Positions 1-8,980 of a stretch of DNA of 64,000 nucleotides are shown here, piece after piece; the stretch's first letter is position 1; every line of letters starts with the position of its first letter. The DNA comes from Neisseriaceae bacterium. Lineage in GTDB: Bacteria > Pseudomonadota > Gammaproteobacteria > Burkholderiales > UBA11063. The position numbers and the translations under genes were made by a program. The notes under the pieces were generated by a model. It did no database searches. It was given only the letters and a program-made list of their open reading frames with translations, and was not told the origin of the DNA. The stretch is from positions 54,469 through 118,468 of the forward strand of contig RXJX01000036.1 of the NCBI GenBank assembly GCA_003963245.1, in the 5' to 3' direction.

Positions 1-1155
1 GGTGTTGATCGCACAGAGGAAACTACTTCTGCAGATTTGGCTGCTGCAGATATTTTGTATACTTGCGATATTCATGATTTGAAAAAAGCTGATTTTCATA
101 TTGTAGCGGTACCAACTCCGGTAGATGATGCTCATGTGCCAGATCTAACTCCCGTGGAACGTGCTTCGGAAACGGTGGGTAAAGCACTTAAAAAAGGTGA
201 TATCGTGGTTTATGAGTCAACAGTTTATCCTGGAGTTACCGAAGAAATTTGTGTGCCAATTTTGGAGCGCGAGTCTGGACTTCGTTGTGGAGAAGGTTTT
301 ACCGTAGGATTTTCACCGGAACGGATTAATCCAGGTGATAAAGAGCGTAGTTTTACGACGATTCATAAGATTGTATCTGGGCAAGACCAAGAGACATTAG
401 ATATCGTTGCGGCTGTGTATGCTTCTGTGGTGACTGCTGGAGTACATAAGGCTAGCTCAATTAAAGTTGCTGAAGCCGCTAAAGTTATTGAGAATTCCCA
501 GCGTGATTTAAACATTGCTTTTATGAATGAATTAGCGGTGATTTTTGATCGAATGGGTATTGATACTGAAGAGGTTCTTCAAGCAGCAGGGACTAAATGG
601 AATTTTCTACCATTTCGTCCGGGCTTAGTTGGTGGACATTGTATCGGAGTTGATCCATACTATTTAACTTATCGTGCTGAGCAAATGGGTTATATTCCTC
701 AGGTTATCTTGGCCGGTCGCCGAATTAATGATAATATGGGGCGTTATGTAGCTCGTAAAGGAATTAAACTACTTTTGAAAAATGGGTTGGATATTAGTAA
801 TCTGCAAGCTGGGGTACTAGGCTTTACATTTAAAGAAGATTGTCCAGATGTGCGTAATACCAAGGTTATTGATATTATTAAAGAGTTAGAAGATTATAAT
901 GCTAAAGTTTATTGCTGTGATCCAATCGCTGATGCACCGGATGCAGAACATGAATATGGCGTTAAATTTACTGCATTTACTGATTTACCGCAAGTTCCAT
1001 TATTAGTCGTAGCGGTTGCACATAAAGAATTCAGGACATTATCATTAGGTGAGTTATTAGCAAAGGTTCAACCAGGGGGAGTAATTCTGGATGTTAAGTC
1101 AATTTTGCCGAAAGAAGAGATCCGCGCACGCGGTTTCGTTTTGTGGCGCTTGTAA
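1..1155 (+). CDS. UDP-N-acetylhexosamine C6-dehydrogenase, TviB/WbpO/CapL type (5' end outside window)
   Basis: The frame is open from base 1 with no convincing start, so the N-terminal NAD-binding glycine motif lies upstream; the family is about 425 residues and 384 are seen here. The visible part has the family landmarks in order: VAVPTPVD, the YESTVYPG strand, GFSPERINPGD, and GGHCIGVDPYYL with the catalytic cysteine at visible codon 214, followed by the UDP-binding C-terminal domain with GFTFKEDCPDVRNTK. Members oxidise UDP-GlcNAc or UDP-GalNAc to the uronic acid with two NAD+ in the cytoplasm, as a precursor for capsule or O-antigen. The extended ILAGRRINDNMG segment favours the N-acetylhexosamine branch over UDP-glucose dehydrogenase. 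The next genes (a polyprenyl-phosphate sugar transferase and gmd) fit a polysaccharide locus. The exact substrate cannot be read from sequence. Confidence 0.9.
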   Translation, partial: GVDRTEETTSADLAAADILYTCDIHDLKKADFHIVAVPTPVDDAHVPDLTPVERASETVGKALKKGDIVVYESTVYPGVTEEICVPILERESGLRCGEGFTVGFSPERINPGDKERSFTTIHKIVSGQDQETLDIVAAVYASVVTAGVHKASSIKVAEAAKVIENSQRDLNIAFMNELAVIFDRMGIDTEEVLQAAGTKWNFLPFRPGLVGGHCIGVDPYYLTYRAEQMGYIPQVILAGRRINDNMGRYVARKGIKLLLKNGLDISNLQAGVLGFTFKEDCPDVRNTKVIDIIKELEDYNAKVYCCDPIADAPDAEHEYGVKFTAFTDLPQVPLLVVAVAHKEFRTLSLGELLAKVQPGGVILDVKSILPKEEIRARGFVLWRL

Positions 1156-1428
1156 TATGCATTAATTGTCAAAACAATCTAACATTGTAGCACTAAAAAT
1201 TGTTGAGTGTGTGATTATTGTACTATTTGTTCGAGTATGATGAAGTGAGGGTTTTGGTTAAGCATGACACGATTATGTGCTAATTGTCCGCTGCTTTGTT
1301 GCTCCTGCTGTCATACTTGTTTCTAAGGCTAAGTTTTAAATGTTGATATCTTTCTTGAATGCTACAAGTAATTCATTCTTTTTGTCCATCATGATCCTGA
1401 ATAAAGATGTAGTTGCTCGGGGAGCAAA
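1156..1428. other. Intergenic gap without recognisable gene
   Basis: This 273-base AT-rich stretch separates the dehydrogenase from the glycosyltransferase. I see no tRNA, no clear terminator hairpin and no reading frame resembling a known protein. The only useful signal is a GGGAG ribosome-binding site just before the downstream ATG. Confidence 0.5.
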
Positions 1429-2505
1429 ATGATTGGTGCAGCTATTTCATTTATCATTTCTCTAACCGTGGCTAAGGTTATCATCTACACTGGTGAAGCT
1501 CATAGTCAACTAACGTTAGACCATGATTTATCAGGGATTCAGAAAATGCATGAAACTCCAGTTCCGCGCGTTGGGGGGGGAGGCATTTTCGTAAGCGCTC
1601 TGTATTCAGCTAATATTGGGGCAGTATGGAGTGGCTTTTACGCAGGGTTAATCACCGCATTGTTTTTTGTCTTTATCGGTGGTTTGATAGAGGATTTATC
1701 TAAAACCGTATCACCGTTAATTCGTATGAGCTTTATGTTATTTGCAGTGTTATATGCTGTCTATGTATCGCACAGTATGCTGCTGATTCATCATATGGGA
1801 TACCAACGTATAAACTATATCCTTCGTTTTGATGTTATTTCTCTCTTTTTAACTTGTTTTGCTGTTATTGGCATTTCCAATGCATATAACATTATTGATG
1901 GTTTCAATGGTTTATCCACTACAGCTGGAGTAATAAACATAATTGGATTAGCATATTTAGCTGCGAGAGTTGGTGATACAATGCTTCTGTTTGTTTCACT
2001 GAGCTTGATTGCGGCAACACTCGGTTTTTTGGTGTTTAACTATCCCAAGGGTAAAATTTTTCTTGGGGATGGTGGATCTTATTCTCTCGGATTTATGATT
2101 TCGCTAATAAGCTTGAATTTAACTGAGCATTATTATTACCAAATTTCTCCATATGCTGTGTTGTTACTTGCTGTATATCCTTTTACTGAAACTGTCTTTT
2201 CAATTATTAGACGTAAATATATTCATAAGACCAAGACCATGGCACCAGATAATCTACATCTACATCAATTGGTTTTTGATCGCTGTTTGCCTCGTGGGCT
2301 TCCATTGCTTCGGCGTAATGGAGGAGTAATGCCTATCATGTTATTATTCATAATACCCCAGCTTTTTGTGGTGATATTCTACTATAACTCGAACGCTATT
2401 ATGTTGCTCGGTTTATTGTTCTACGTGGTGTTTTATGTTTATATTTATATGCGTCTAATAAAATTTAACGTACCTCGCTGGCTGGTTGTCAAAAGAATTA
2501 ACTAA
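1429..2505 (+). CDS. Polyprenyl-phosphate sugar-1-phosphate transferase (MraY/WecA/WbpL family)
   Basis: A polytopic inner-membrane enzyme of 358 residues that would move a sugar-1-phosphate from a UDP-sugar to undecaprenyl phosphate, starting a lipid-linked glycan on the cytoplasmic face. Family motifs are all present: HETPVPRVGG (41-50), the Mg-binding NAYNIIDGFNG (151-161), LGDGGSY (212-218) and the HLHQ histidine motif (277-280), with about ten hydrophobic segments between them. The ATG at 1429 is preceded by GGGAG at good spacing. The position between a UDP-HexNAc uronate dehydrogenase and gmd favours an O-antigen or capsule initiator of the WbpL/WecA kind over the peptidoglycan enzyme MraY, which would sit in the division cluster. 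The sugar used is unknown. Confidence 0.88.
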   Translation: MIGAAISFIISLTVAKVIIYTGEAHSQLTLDHDLSGIQKMHETPVPRVGGGGIFVSALYSANIGAVWSGFYAGLITALFFVFIGGLIEDLSKTVSPLIRMSFMLFAVLYAVYVSHSMLLIHHMGYQRINYILRFDVISLFLTCFAVIGISNAYNIIDGFNGLSTTAGVINIIGLAYLAARVGDTMLLFVSLSLIAATLGFLVFNYPKGKIFLGDGGSYSLGFMISLISLNLTEHYYYQISPYAVLLLAVYPFTETVFSIIRRKYIHKTKTMAPDNLHLHQLVFDRCLPRGLPLLRRNGGVMPIMLLFIIPQLFVVIFYYNSNAIMLLGLLFYVVFYVYIYMRLIKFNVPRWLVVKRIN

Positions 2506-2563
2506 CATTGCTATATAGCATCATGGGTTAGTTAAATATTGTATTTTAGGAATAATTAAAAAA

Positions 2564-3637
2564 GTGAAGAAAGTAGCATTGATAACAGGTGTAAATGGTC
2601 AGGATGGATCATATTTAGCAGAATTTCTGATAGAAAAGGGGTATGAAGTCCATGGCATGTTACGCAGGAGCTCAATTTTTAATACCCAACGGATTGAGCA
2701 TTTATATCTAGATGACTTGATTGAAGATATGCACAAAGACCGTAAACTTTATCTGCATTATGGTGATATGACTGATTCCAGTTCATTAATAAACATTATA
2801 CAGAAAACTCAACCTGATGAAATTTATAATTTAGCCGCTCAATCACATGTAAAAGTGTCATTTGAAATACCTGAATATACGGCAAATGGAGATGCGCTAG
2901 GCACTCTGCGTATTTTAGAGGCAGTGCGTATTTTGGGCTTAGAGAAAAAAACTAGAATTTATCAGGCCTCAACTTCTGAACTATACGGTAAAGTCCAAGA
3001 AATTCCACAAACTGAGACTACTCCGTTTTATCCTCGCTCGCCGTATGCAGTTGCTAAGCAATATGCATTCTGGATTACTAAAAATTATCGTGAAGCATAT
3101 GGATTGTATGCAGTGAATGGTATCTTATTTAACCATGAGTCTGAACGTCGCGGTGAAACCTTTGTAACGCGTAAGATCACACTAGCAGTAGCTAATATTA
3201 AAAAAGGTTATCAAAAAAAACTATACTTAGGAAATTTGAATTCATTACGCGACTGGGGCTATGCCAAAGATTATGTAGAATGTATGTGGTTAATCTTGCA
3301 ACACGAAACTCCAGAGGACTTTGTTATTGCAACAGGAGAACAACATTCAGTCAGGGCGTTTACTGAATTGGCATTTAAGTATGTTGGCATTGAGATTGAG
3401 TGGAAAGGCGAAGGAGTTGACGAAAAAGGGGTTTGTAAACAAACTGGTACTGTATTAGTTGAAGTAGATCCTAAATATTTTAGACCAACCGAAGTAGATA
3501 CTTTGCTAGGTAACCCCAAAAAAGCCAGATCATTATTAGGTTGGAATCCTCTTAAGACCTCATTTGAGCAACTTGTTAAAATTATGGTTGAACATGATCT
3601 CGATTATGTAGAGAAAATGAAACTGGCCAGGTACTGA
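2564..3637 (+). CDS. gmd: GDP-mannose 4,6-dehydratase
   Basis: Converts GDP-D-mannose to GDP-4-keto-6-deoxy-D-mannose, the branch point for GDP-fucose, GDP-rhamnose and related deoxysugars. The 357-residue protein is an extended short-chain dehydrogenase: Rossmann glycine motif GVNGQDG at 9-15, the [13 protein letters not shown] segment, STSELYG at 136-142, catalytic YxxxK at Tyr161/Lys165, and [15 protein letters not shown] near 190, which is diagnostic for Gmd. The start is a GTG at 2564; the next residues KKVALITG match the usual N-terminus. No partner epimerase/reductase (WcaG or Rmd) lies in the window, so the final sugar is open; a partner may sit upstream of the window or elsewhere. 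Confidence 0.95.
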   Translation: MKKVALITGVNGQDGSYLAEFLIEKGYEVHGMLRRSSIFNTQRIEHLYLDDLIEDMHKDRKLYLHYGDMTDSSSLINIIQKTQPDEIYNLAAQSHVKVSFEIPEYTANGDALGTLRILEAVRILGLEKKTRIYQASTSELYGKVQEIPQTETTPFYPRSPYAVAKQYAFWITKNYREAYGLYAVNGILFNHESERRGETFVTRKITLAVANIKKGYQKKLYLGNLNSLRDWGYAKDYVECMWLILQHETPEDFVIATGEQHSVRAFTELAFKYVGIEIEWKGEGVDEKGVCKQTGTVLVEVDPKYFRPTEVDTLLGNPKKARSLLGWNPLKTSFEQLVKIMVEHDLDYVEKMKLARY

Positions 3638-3646
3638 GTTAGGATA

Positions 3647-4589
3647 ATGATACAAATAAATGATTCAAATCGTCTAAGCTATGTAGATGTACTTAAGGGA
3701 TACGCTATCTTGCTAGTGATATTGGGACGTTCCATACAAAATACAGTTCTTGATTTTGATAGGAATATTGTTTTTAGAATAATTTATTCCTTTCATATGC
3801 CACTATTTATGATTTTGAGTGGTATTGTTGTTAAGTTTCCAATCCAAATTGATTTAAATAGGCGTGCAACTAGGCTGCTGCTGCCTTTTGTATGTTGGGG
3901 ATGTGTTTCTTTTCTTTTAGGGCTTGAAATAAGACAGGTTGGTTTATTAAAGTTACTTACTCATCCTGATTATGGTATGTGGTTTTTATATATTTTATTT
4001 CTTATAAATTTTTGGCTTGCAACATCACTGAAAGTTTATCAAAAAAGTAGAATCTTAGGAATTATCTCAGCATCTGTTTTGTATTTGATCTTATCGCGCA
4101 TTGGATTATTTAATGAGTATTGCAAATTTTTTATTGCTGGCGTTGCGCTTAGGTATATTTTAAATAATCACAATAATCTCATAATGCAGCATAAAATTAT
4201 TTTTTAATGGTATTTGCGTAGTTGCCACAACTTTCTTCTTGCTAGGGATTCCATCTTGGAATCGATTAATTCCTGTACCATTATTAAAAATGTATCATTT
4301 AGATCAGGTATATCGCTTTTTGATGGCTTTAAGTGGCTGTATATTGTCATACGTAATTATCAGGTGTGTATGTTTCTCAAACTATTTAAAAATAGTTCTA
4401 ACATATTTTGGGTTATATTCACTGGAATACTATGTTGTTCATCAGTATGTTTTTGGATTTATAGTGTCTTTTAATGTTGTATCAAAATTTATAGTTGTTA
4501 TTGTTTTGTCCACAATTTTGATTAGAGTAATCAAAATGAGTAATATTAGCCAGCTATTATTATTTGGGAGGGTTGAAGCTAGTGGATAA
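3647..4589 (+). pseudogene. Acyltransferase family 3 (OafA-like) membrane protein, split by a frameshift
   Basis: The first part (3647-4207, 186 codons) begins like an acyltransferase-3 protein: the SYVDVLKGYAILLVILGRS opening followed by FHMPLFMILSGIV and several membrane helices. It stops at a TAA just after a run of six T at 4200-4205. The reading continues without a gap in the next frame (translating NGICVVATTFFLLG and so on) to the stop at 4589, giving about 314 residues, normal for the family. Removing one T would restore the gene. The usual histidine after the R/K-GxxxxxV-xxxH opening appears as RS here, so activity is uncertain even if the frame were intact. Members O-acetylate or otherwise acylate surface sugars. 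It may be a real mutation, a slippery site or a sequencing error. Confidence 0.75.
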
Positions 4590-4817
4590 AAGTAGTATCA
4601 AACTTGTTCCATATGGTTGAGCCTACTGGTTATGATGCAGATATCTGTCGCAAAAGTGAGACGTTGCTACAACTAACTTGCTTTGGACATGATTTCTCCT
4701 AAAGTTGATAAGGTATTGAGACTACCTGTTTTCTTCCTTGTATTTCCAGAAATATATTATATTCTAGTGCAAAACCTATCTTCTTCTGTCGGATTTTGGG
4801 CTTGTCTTACAAAATAC
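4590..4817. other. Gap between polysaccharide locus and ribosomal operon
   Basis: About 230 bases with no convincing gene. Short open frames exist, including a 61-codon one from 4683 and a 29-codon one from 4613, but neither has a good ribosome-binding site or recognisable content. The stretch ends at the ribosomal operon promoter. Confidence 0.4.
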
Positions 4818-4847
4818 TTGCCCCGTGCTCAATACATGTGGTATAAT
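4818..4847 (+). promoter_or_regulatory. Promoter of the spc-alpha ribosomal operon
   Basis: A TTGCCC hexamer at 4818-4823 is followed, after 18 bases, by a perfect TATAAT at 4842-4847 with the extended -10 dinucleotide TG one base upstream. It lies about 100 bases before rplN. Since rplN is normally internal to a longer S10-spc transcript, a strong promoter of its own fits the split cluster. Transcription start is inferred near 4854. Confidence 0.7.
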
Positions 4848-4878
4848 CCGGCTCTTAACTATTTATAATGTCTAGTCA

Positions 4879-4920
4879 GTCCGAATCCCTCGGACCCAAT
4901 ACTGGCCGTTTACGTAACGG
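4879..4920 (+). promoter_or_regulatory. Structured leader of rplN mRNA: two tandem hairpins
   Basis: Two short inverted repeats follow each other in the leader between the promoter and rplN. The first pairs GTCCGA (4879-4884) with TCGGAC (4890-4895) around a five-base loop. The second pairs CCGTT (4906-4910) with AACGG (4916-4920) around TACGT. Neither is followed by a T run, so they are not terminators. A role as a ribosomal-protein binding site for feedback control is possible but only inferred. Confidence 0.45.
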
Positions 4921-4945
4921 GTTAAGTTGGAAAGGTAAATATCAA

Positions 4946-5314
4946 ATGATTCAAATGCAAACAAGATTGGATGTTGCTGATAATACTGGTGCGCGTTCTG
5001 TAATGTGTATCAAAGTATTAGGCGGCTCAAAGCGTCGTTATGCGAGTGTTGGTGATATCATCAAAGTAGCTATTAAAGACGCATCTCCACGTGGTCGTGT
5101 AAAAAAAGGTGACGTTTACAACGCTGTTGTAGTACGCACTGCAAAAGGTGTAAGACGTAACGATGGTTCATTGGTAAAATTTGACGGTAATGCGGCAGTT
5201 TTGCTAAATGCTAAGTTAGAGCCAATTGGTACGCGTATTTTTGGTCCGGTTACTCGTGAATTACGTACAGAAAAATTCATGAAAATCGTGTCATTAGCTC
5301 CTGAAGTAATTTAA
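4946..5314 (+). CDS. rplN: 50S ribosomal protein L14
   Basis: 122 residues, the standard length, beginning [19 protein letters not shown]. The reading frame stays open 26 codons further upstream, but that extension has no homology to L14 and covers the hairpin leader, while GGAAAGG at 4929-4935 sits correctly for the ATG at 4946. L14 binds 23S rRNA and forms an intersubunit bridge. It is the first gene of the spc-alpha block here, separated from rpsQ, its usual upstream neighbour. Confidence 0.97.
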   Translation: MIQMQTRLDVADNTGARSVMCIKVLGGSKRRYASVGDIIKVAIKDASPRGRVKKGDVYNAVVVRTAKGVRRNDGSLVKFDGNAAVLLNAKLEPIGTRIFGPVTRELRTEKFMKIVSLAPEVI

Positions 5315-5324
5315 GGAAGACCCA

Positions 5325-5642
5325 ATGAGAAAAATAACTAAAGGTGATCAGATCATCGTTATCGCAGGTAAAGATAAGGGTAAAATTGCGCAAGTTCAAC
5401 AAGTTGTTGCTGAGGGTGCCAAAGTTATCGTTGAAGGCGTTAACGTTGTAAAAAAACATGTCCGTCCTAACCCTATGAAAGGTGTTCAAGGCGGGATTAT
5501 AGAAAAAACTATGCCGGTTGATATTTCGAACGTGGCTATCTACAACAGCGAAACCAAAAAAGCAGATCGTGTTGGTTTTAAAGTAGAGGGCGATAAAAAA
5601 GTTCGTGTATTTAAATCAAACGGTAAAGTCGTTGGTGCGTAA
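5325..5642 (+). CDS. rplX: 50S ribosomal protein L24
   Basis: 105 residues starting [20 protein letters not shown], the KOW motif that contacts the 5' end of 23S rRNA and starts large-subunit assembly. It follows rplN by ten bases with an AAGGAAG ribosome-binding site. The later [21 protein letters not shown] stretch is typical of L24. It is co-transcribed with rplN and rplE; nothing unusual is visible. Confidence 0.97.
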   Translation: MRKITKGDQIIVIAGKDKGKIAQVQQVVAEGAKVIVEGVNVVKKHVRPNPMKGVQGGIIEKTMPVDISNVAIYNSETKKADRVGFKVEGDKKVRVFKSNGKVVGA

Positions 5643-5652
5643 GGGGTAAAAA

Positions 5653-6189
5653 ATGGCAAGATTAAAACATTTTTATAATACTCAAGTAGTTCCAGAACTA
5701 ATGAAGCAATTCAATTATGGTTCTGTAATGGAAGTGCCACGTATTGAAAAAATTACATTAAATATTGGTTTGGGTGAAGCTGTTGCTGATAAAAAAGTCA
5801 TGGAACATGCTCTTTCAGATTTAACAAAAATTGCTGGTCAGAAACCAGTTGTAACTAAAGCGCGTAAATCAATCGCAGGTTTCAAAATCCGTGAGGGTTA
5901 TCCAGTTGGTTGTATGGTTACTTTGCGTAAAGACAAGATGTATGAATTCTTGGATCGCCTAGTAAACGTAGCTTTGCCGCGCGTGCGCGATTTCCGTGGT
6001 TTAAATGGTAAGTCATTTGACAGCTTCGGGAATTACAACTTTGGTATTAAAGAACAAATTATTTTCCCTGAAATTGAATACGATAAAATCGATGCTCTAC
6101 GTGGTATGAATATTACTATCACTACATCTGCTAAAAACAGTGACGAAGCACGCGCTTTATTAAAATCATTCAGTTTCCCAGTTAAATAA
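5653..6189 (+). CDS. rplE: 50S ribosomal protein L5
   Basis: 178 residues, full length for bacterial L5, which binds 5S rRNA in the central protuberance and contacts P-site tRNA. Recognisable segments include [20 protein letters not shown] near the N-terminus, [20 protein letters not shown] and the C-terminal [24 protein letters not shown] precedes the ATG. It lies ten bases after rplX in the usual spc order. Confidence 0.97.
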   Translation: MARLKHFYNTQVVPELMKQFNYGSVMEVPRIEKITLNIGLGEAVADKKVMEHALSDLTKIAGQKPVVTKARKSIAGFKIREGYPVGCMVTLRKDKMYEFLDRLVNVALPRVRDFRGLNGKSFDSFGNYNFGIKEQIIFPEIEYDKIDALRGMNITITTSAKNSDEARALLKSFSFPVK

Positions 6190-6200
6190 GGAAAGATATA

Positions 6201-6506
6201 ATGACTAGATTAGCGTTAATCGAAAGAGAAACTAAACGTGAAAAATTAGCAGAAAAATATGCTGCTAAACGTGAAGCTTTGTTCGCGATTATTAACGATT
6301 CATCTAAATCTGATGAAGAAAAATTCGAAGCTAGATTAGCTTTACAAAAATTACCGCGTAACTCTGCGCCAACTCGCCAACGTAATCGTTGTGCTTTGAC
6401 AGGTCGCCCTAGAGGTACATTCCGTAAATTTGGGATCGCCCGCAATAAATTGCGTTTATTAGCCCTTAAGGGTGATATTCCTGGCGTGACTAAAGCTAGC
6501 TGGTAA
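6201..6506 (+). CDS. rpsN: 30S ribosomal protein S14 (zinc-independent form)
   Basis: 101 residues, the long form without the CxxC zinc motifs, ending [27 protein letters not shown]. The [17 protein letters not shown] block is the 16S-binding signature of the head domain. AAGGA lies before the ATG at 6201. It sits between rplE and rpsH as in other proteobacteria. Confidence 0.96.
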   Translation: MTRLALIERETKREKLAEKYAAKREALFAIINDSSKSDEEKFEARLALQKLPRNSAPTRQRNRCALTGRPRGTFRKFGIARNKLRLLALKGDIPGVTKASW

Positions 6507-6523
6507 GAAGGAGTTATTGAAAA

Positions 6524-6913
6524 ATGATGCAAGATACTATTGCTGATATGCTGACTCGGGTTCGTAACGCGCAAGCGGCGAATCACGTAGCGGTAACTAT
6601 GCCTTCATCTAAAATCAAAGTGTCAATCGCTAAGGTTTTAAAAGAAGAGGGTTATATTGATGATTTTAAAATTGAAGGTACTGTAAAACCTGTGTTAACA
6701 ATTGATTTGCGCTACTATGCTGGTAAGCCAGTTATTGCAAAAATTGAACGTGTATCACGTCCTGGTTTACGTATTTATCGTGGTTGTGAAGAATTACCAA
6801 CTGTAATGGATGGTTTAGGTGTGGCGATTGTGTCAACTTCACGTGGTGTAATTACAGATCGTAAAGCTCGTTCACTAAAAGTTGGTGGCGAAGTTTTATG
6901 TTACGTAGCATAA
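6524..6913 (+). CDS. rpsH: 30S ribosomal protein S8
   Basis: 129 residues starting [17 protein letters not shown] and ending [27 protein letters not shown]8 binds helix 21 of 16S rRNA; in E. coli it also represses the spc mRNA at the rplE start. Two adjacent ATG codons are possible; AAGGAG at 6508-6513 gives ten bases to the first, so 6524 is preferred. I did not find an obvious copy of the E. coli S8 operator near rplE, but did not fold the RNA. Confidence 0.96.
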   Translation: MMQDTIADMLTRVRNAQAANHVAVTMPSSKIKVSIAKVLKEEGYIDDFKIEGTVKPVLTIDLRYYAGKPVIAKIERVSRPGLRIYRGCEELPTVMDGLGVAIVSTSRGVITDRKARSLKVGGEVLCYVA

Positions 6914-6928
6914 TAGGAGCATCAGAAT

Positions 6929-7465
6929 ATGTTATCACGTATTGCTAAAACTCCTTTAGATATCCCTGCTGGCGTTGAAGTTACACTAAATGGCTCTAAC
7001 GTTAAAGTTAAAGGTCCTTTAGGTCAGTTAGAATTCACTTTCAATGATACAGTATCTATTGCCAAAGATGGTAATGCAATTGTTTTCGCAACTAAAGATG
7101 AAACTAAATTTGCTAAAGCATTGTCAGGTACAGTTAAATCAGTTATGAACAACATGATTGTTGGTGTGACTAAAGGATTTGAAAAGAAACTAACTATTCT
7201 TGGTGTCGGTTACCGTGCGCAAGCTCAAGGTAGCGATTTAAATCTTACTTTAGGTTTCTCTCATCCAGTAGTTTTCAAAGCTCCTGCCGGAATCAAAATT
7301 GAGACTCCGTCTCAAACTGAAATTTTGGTTAAAGGAATTTGTAAACAGGCTGTTGGTCAGGCTGCTGCAGATATTCGTAGCTACCGTCCGGTAGAGCCAT
7401 ACAAAGGCAAGGGCGTACGCTATGCTGATGAAGTGGTAATCCTAAAAGAGACTAAGAAAAAATAA
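6929..7465 (+). CDS. rplF: 50S ribosomal protein L6
   Basis: 178 residues beginning MLSRIAKTPLDIPAGVEVTL (variant of the usual MSRIGK start) with the two repeated L6 domains and the C-terminal EPYKGKGVRYADE signature. It binds 23S rRNA near the sarcin-ricin loop and the factor-binding site. AGGAG precedes the ATG. Order and spacing match the spc operon. Confidence 0.97.
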   Translation: MLSRIAKTPLDIPAGVEVTLNGSNVKVKGPLGQLEFTFNDTVSIAKDGNAIVFATKDETKFAKALSGTVKSVMNNMIVGVTKGFEKKLTILGVGYRAQAQGSDLNLTLGFSHPVVFKAPAGIKIETPSQTEILVKGICKQAVGQAAADIRSYRPVEPYKGKGVRYADEVVILKETKKK

Positions 7466-7485
7466 TTTAAGAGGCTAGTCTAAAG

Positions 7486-7839
7486 ATGAGTAATAAATTA
7501 AGTCGCATCAGACGTGCACGCAAAACGCGCCTAAAAATCGCTGAGCTTGGTGTTAAACGTCTAGTGGTTTATAAATCAAATTGCCACATTTATGCACAAA
7601 TCATTGATGAAAGCGGCGCTAAAGTTTTAGTTTCTGCATCAACAGCTGAAAAAGCACTCAGTGGTGCAGTTAAAAATGGTGGAAATGTCGAAGCTGCTAA
7701 ATTGGTAGGTAAAGCTATTGCTGAAAAAGCTACTGCTGCAGGCATCAAAGAAATCGCATTTGATCGTTCAGGTTTTCGCTTTCACGGCCGCATTAAGGCT
7801 GTGGCGGATGCTGCACGTGAAAATGGTCTTGTGTTCTAA
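7486..7839 (+). CDS. rplR: 50S ribosomal protein L18
   Basis: 117 residues, from [17 protein letters not shown] to the C-terminal [23 protein letters not shown], which is highly typical of L18. It binds 5S rRNA together with L5. AAGAGG upstream gives a serviceable ribosome-binding site. Flanked by rplF and rpsE as expected. Confidence 0.97.
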   Translation: MSNKLSRIRRARKTRLKIAELGVKRLVVYKSNCHIYAQIIDESGAKVLVSASTAEKALSGAVKNGGNVEAAKLVGKAIAEKATAAGIKEIAFDRSGFRFHGRIKAVADAARENGLVF

Positions 7840-7848
7840 TTGGAGTAA

Positions 7849-8352
7849 ATGATGATTGAAAATAAAGAACACCAGTTAATTGAAAAGTTAATTAGCGTAA
7901 ACCGTGTAACTAAAGTAGTTAAGGGTGGTCGTATTATGGGTTTCGCAGCACTAACTGTAGTTGGTGATGGCGATGGTGGTATTGGTATGGGTAAAGGAAA
8001 ATCGAAAGAGGTTCCTGTAGCTGTACAGAAAGCTGTTAAAGAAGCTAGTAAAAGCATGGTTAAAGTACCTTTGAAAAACGGTACAATTCACCATACAATT
8101 CGTGCTAAACACGGTGCTACTACTGTATTTATGCAACCTGCTAAAGAAGGTACTGGTATTATTGCTGGTGGTGCTATGCGTGCTTTATTCGATGCTATCG
8201 GTATCCGCAACATCACTTGTAAAGTACAAGGTTCTACTAATCCGTATAATGTAGTTCGCGCAACTATCAAAGGTTTGCAAGCTATTAATACACCATCTGA
8301 AATTGCAGCTAAACGTGGTAAAACCGTTGCTGAAATTACCGGAGAAGAATAA
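7849..8352 (+). CDS. rpsE: 30S ribosomal protein S5
   Basis: 167 residues with the double-stranded-RNA-binding N-domain ([20 protein letters not shown]) and the C-domain containing [21 protein letters not shown]5 contributes to decoding accuracy and the mRNA entry tunnel. The stop TAA overlaps the rpmD ATG (TAATG), implying translational coupling. Two ATGs in tandem at 7849 and 7852; GGAG upstream does not clearly decide between them. Confidence 0.97.
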   Translation: MMIENKEHQLIEKLISVNRVTKVVKGGRIMGFAALTVVGDGDGGIGMGKGKSKEVPVAVQKAVKEASKSMVKVPLKNGTIHHTIRAKHGATTVFMQPAKEGTGIIAGGAMRALFDAIGIRNITCKVQGSTNPYNVVRATIKGLQAINTPSEIAAKRGKTVAEITGEE

Positions 8353-8534
8353 TGAGCCAAAAAACTGTAAAAGTTACTTTAGTAAAAAGTCTTATTGGTC
8401 GTTTAGCTAACCACAAAGCTTCAGCTTATGGTCTTGGCTTACGTAAGATTCGTCAAACTGTTGAAGTTCAGGATACTCCTGAAAATCGTGGAATGATTAA
8501 TCGTATTGGTTATTTAGTTAAAGTAGAGGGTTAA
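8352..8534 (+). CDS. rpmD: 50S ribosomal protein L30
   Basis: 60 residues, the usual short bacterial L30, with [11 protein letters not shown] at the start and [20 protein letters not shown] further on. It overlaps the rpsE stop by one base. Its presence is useful because some low-GC lineages lack rpmD. Confidence 0.95.
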   Translation: MSQKTVKVTLVKSLIGRLANHKASAYGLGLRKIRQTVEVQDTPENRGMINRIGYLVKVEG

Positions 8535-8538
8535 TACG

Positions 8539-8964
8539 ATGTTTTTAAATAGTATTCAACCAGCAGAAGGTGCTAAACACTCATCTAAACGCGTAGGTCG
8601 CGGTATTGGATCTGGTTTAGGTAAAACTTGTGGTCGTGGTCATAAAGGGCAAAAAAGCCGTGCGGGTGGCTTCCACAAAGTAGGTTTTGAAGGTGGTCAA
8701 ATGCCTTTATACCGTCGTTTACCAAAACGTGGTTTCAAATCTTTGAGTGCACAAGCTGAAGTTAGATTATCTGACTTAAATAAATTGGCTGGTGGTGAAA
8801 TAGATCGTTTGACTTTAATCCAATCGGGTTTAGTGTCAAGTTTAGCTGATAAAATTAAAGTTATCGGTACTGGTACTGTCAGTATTGCGGTTAATCTCCG
8901 TGGTATCGGTGCAACTGAAAGTGCAAAAGCTGCAATTTTAGCTGCTGGTGGTTCGGTAGAATAA
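8539..8964 (+). CDS. rplO: 50S ribosomal protein L15
   Basis: 141 residues with the glycine/arginine-rich RNA-binding N-terminus ([20 protein letters not shown]) and a C-terminal globular domain. A late-assembly protein near the 23S core. It begins four bases after rpmD, using AGAGGG in the rpmD end as ribosome-binding site, and is followed by secY. Confidence 0.97.
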   Translation: MFLNSIQPAEGAKHSSKRVGRGIGSGLGKTCGRGHKGQKSRAGGFHKVGFEGGQMPLYRRLPKRGFKSLSAQAEVRLSDLNKLAGGEIDRLTLIQSGLVSSLADKIKVIGTGTVSIAVNLRGIGATESAKAAILAAGGSVE

Positions 8965-8980
8965 TTTAAAAGGACAAAAC

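Noticed and set aside
4683..4868. A 61-codon open frame before the rplN promoter
   Set aside because: No ribosome-binding site, no recognisable content, and it overlaps the promoter.
4868..4945. A 26-codon N-terminal extension of L14
   Set aside because: The extension has no L14 homology, covers the hairpin leader, and the ATG at 4946 has a good ribosome-binding site and the conserved start.
8088..8360. Long antisense open frames inside ribosomal protein genes
   Set aside because: They mirror conserved genes on the other strand; no start signals and no recognisable products.
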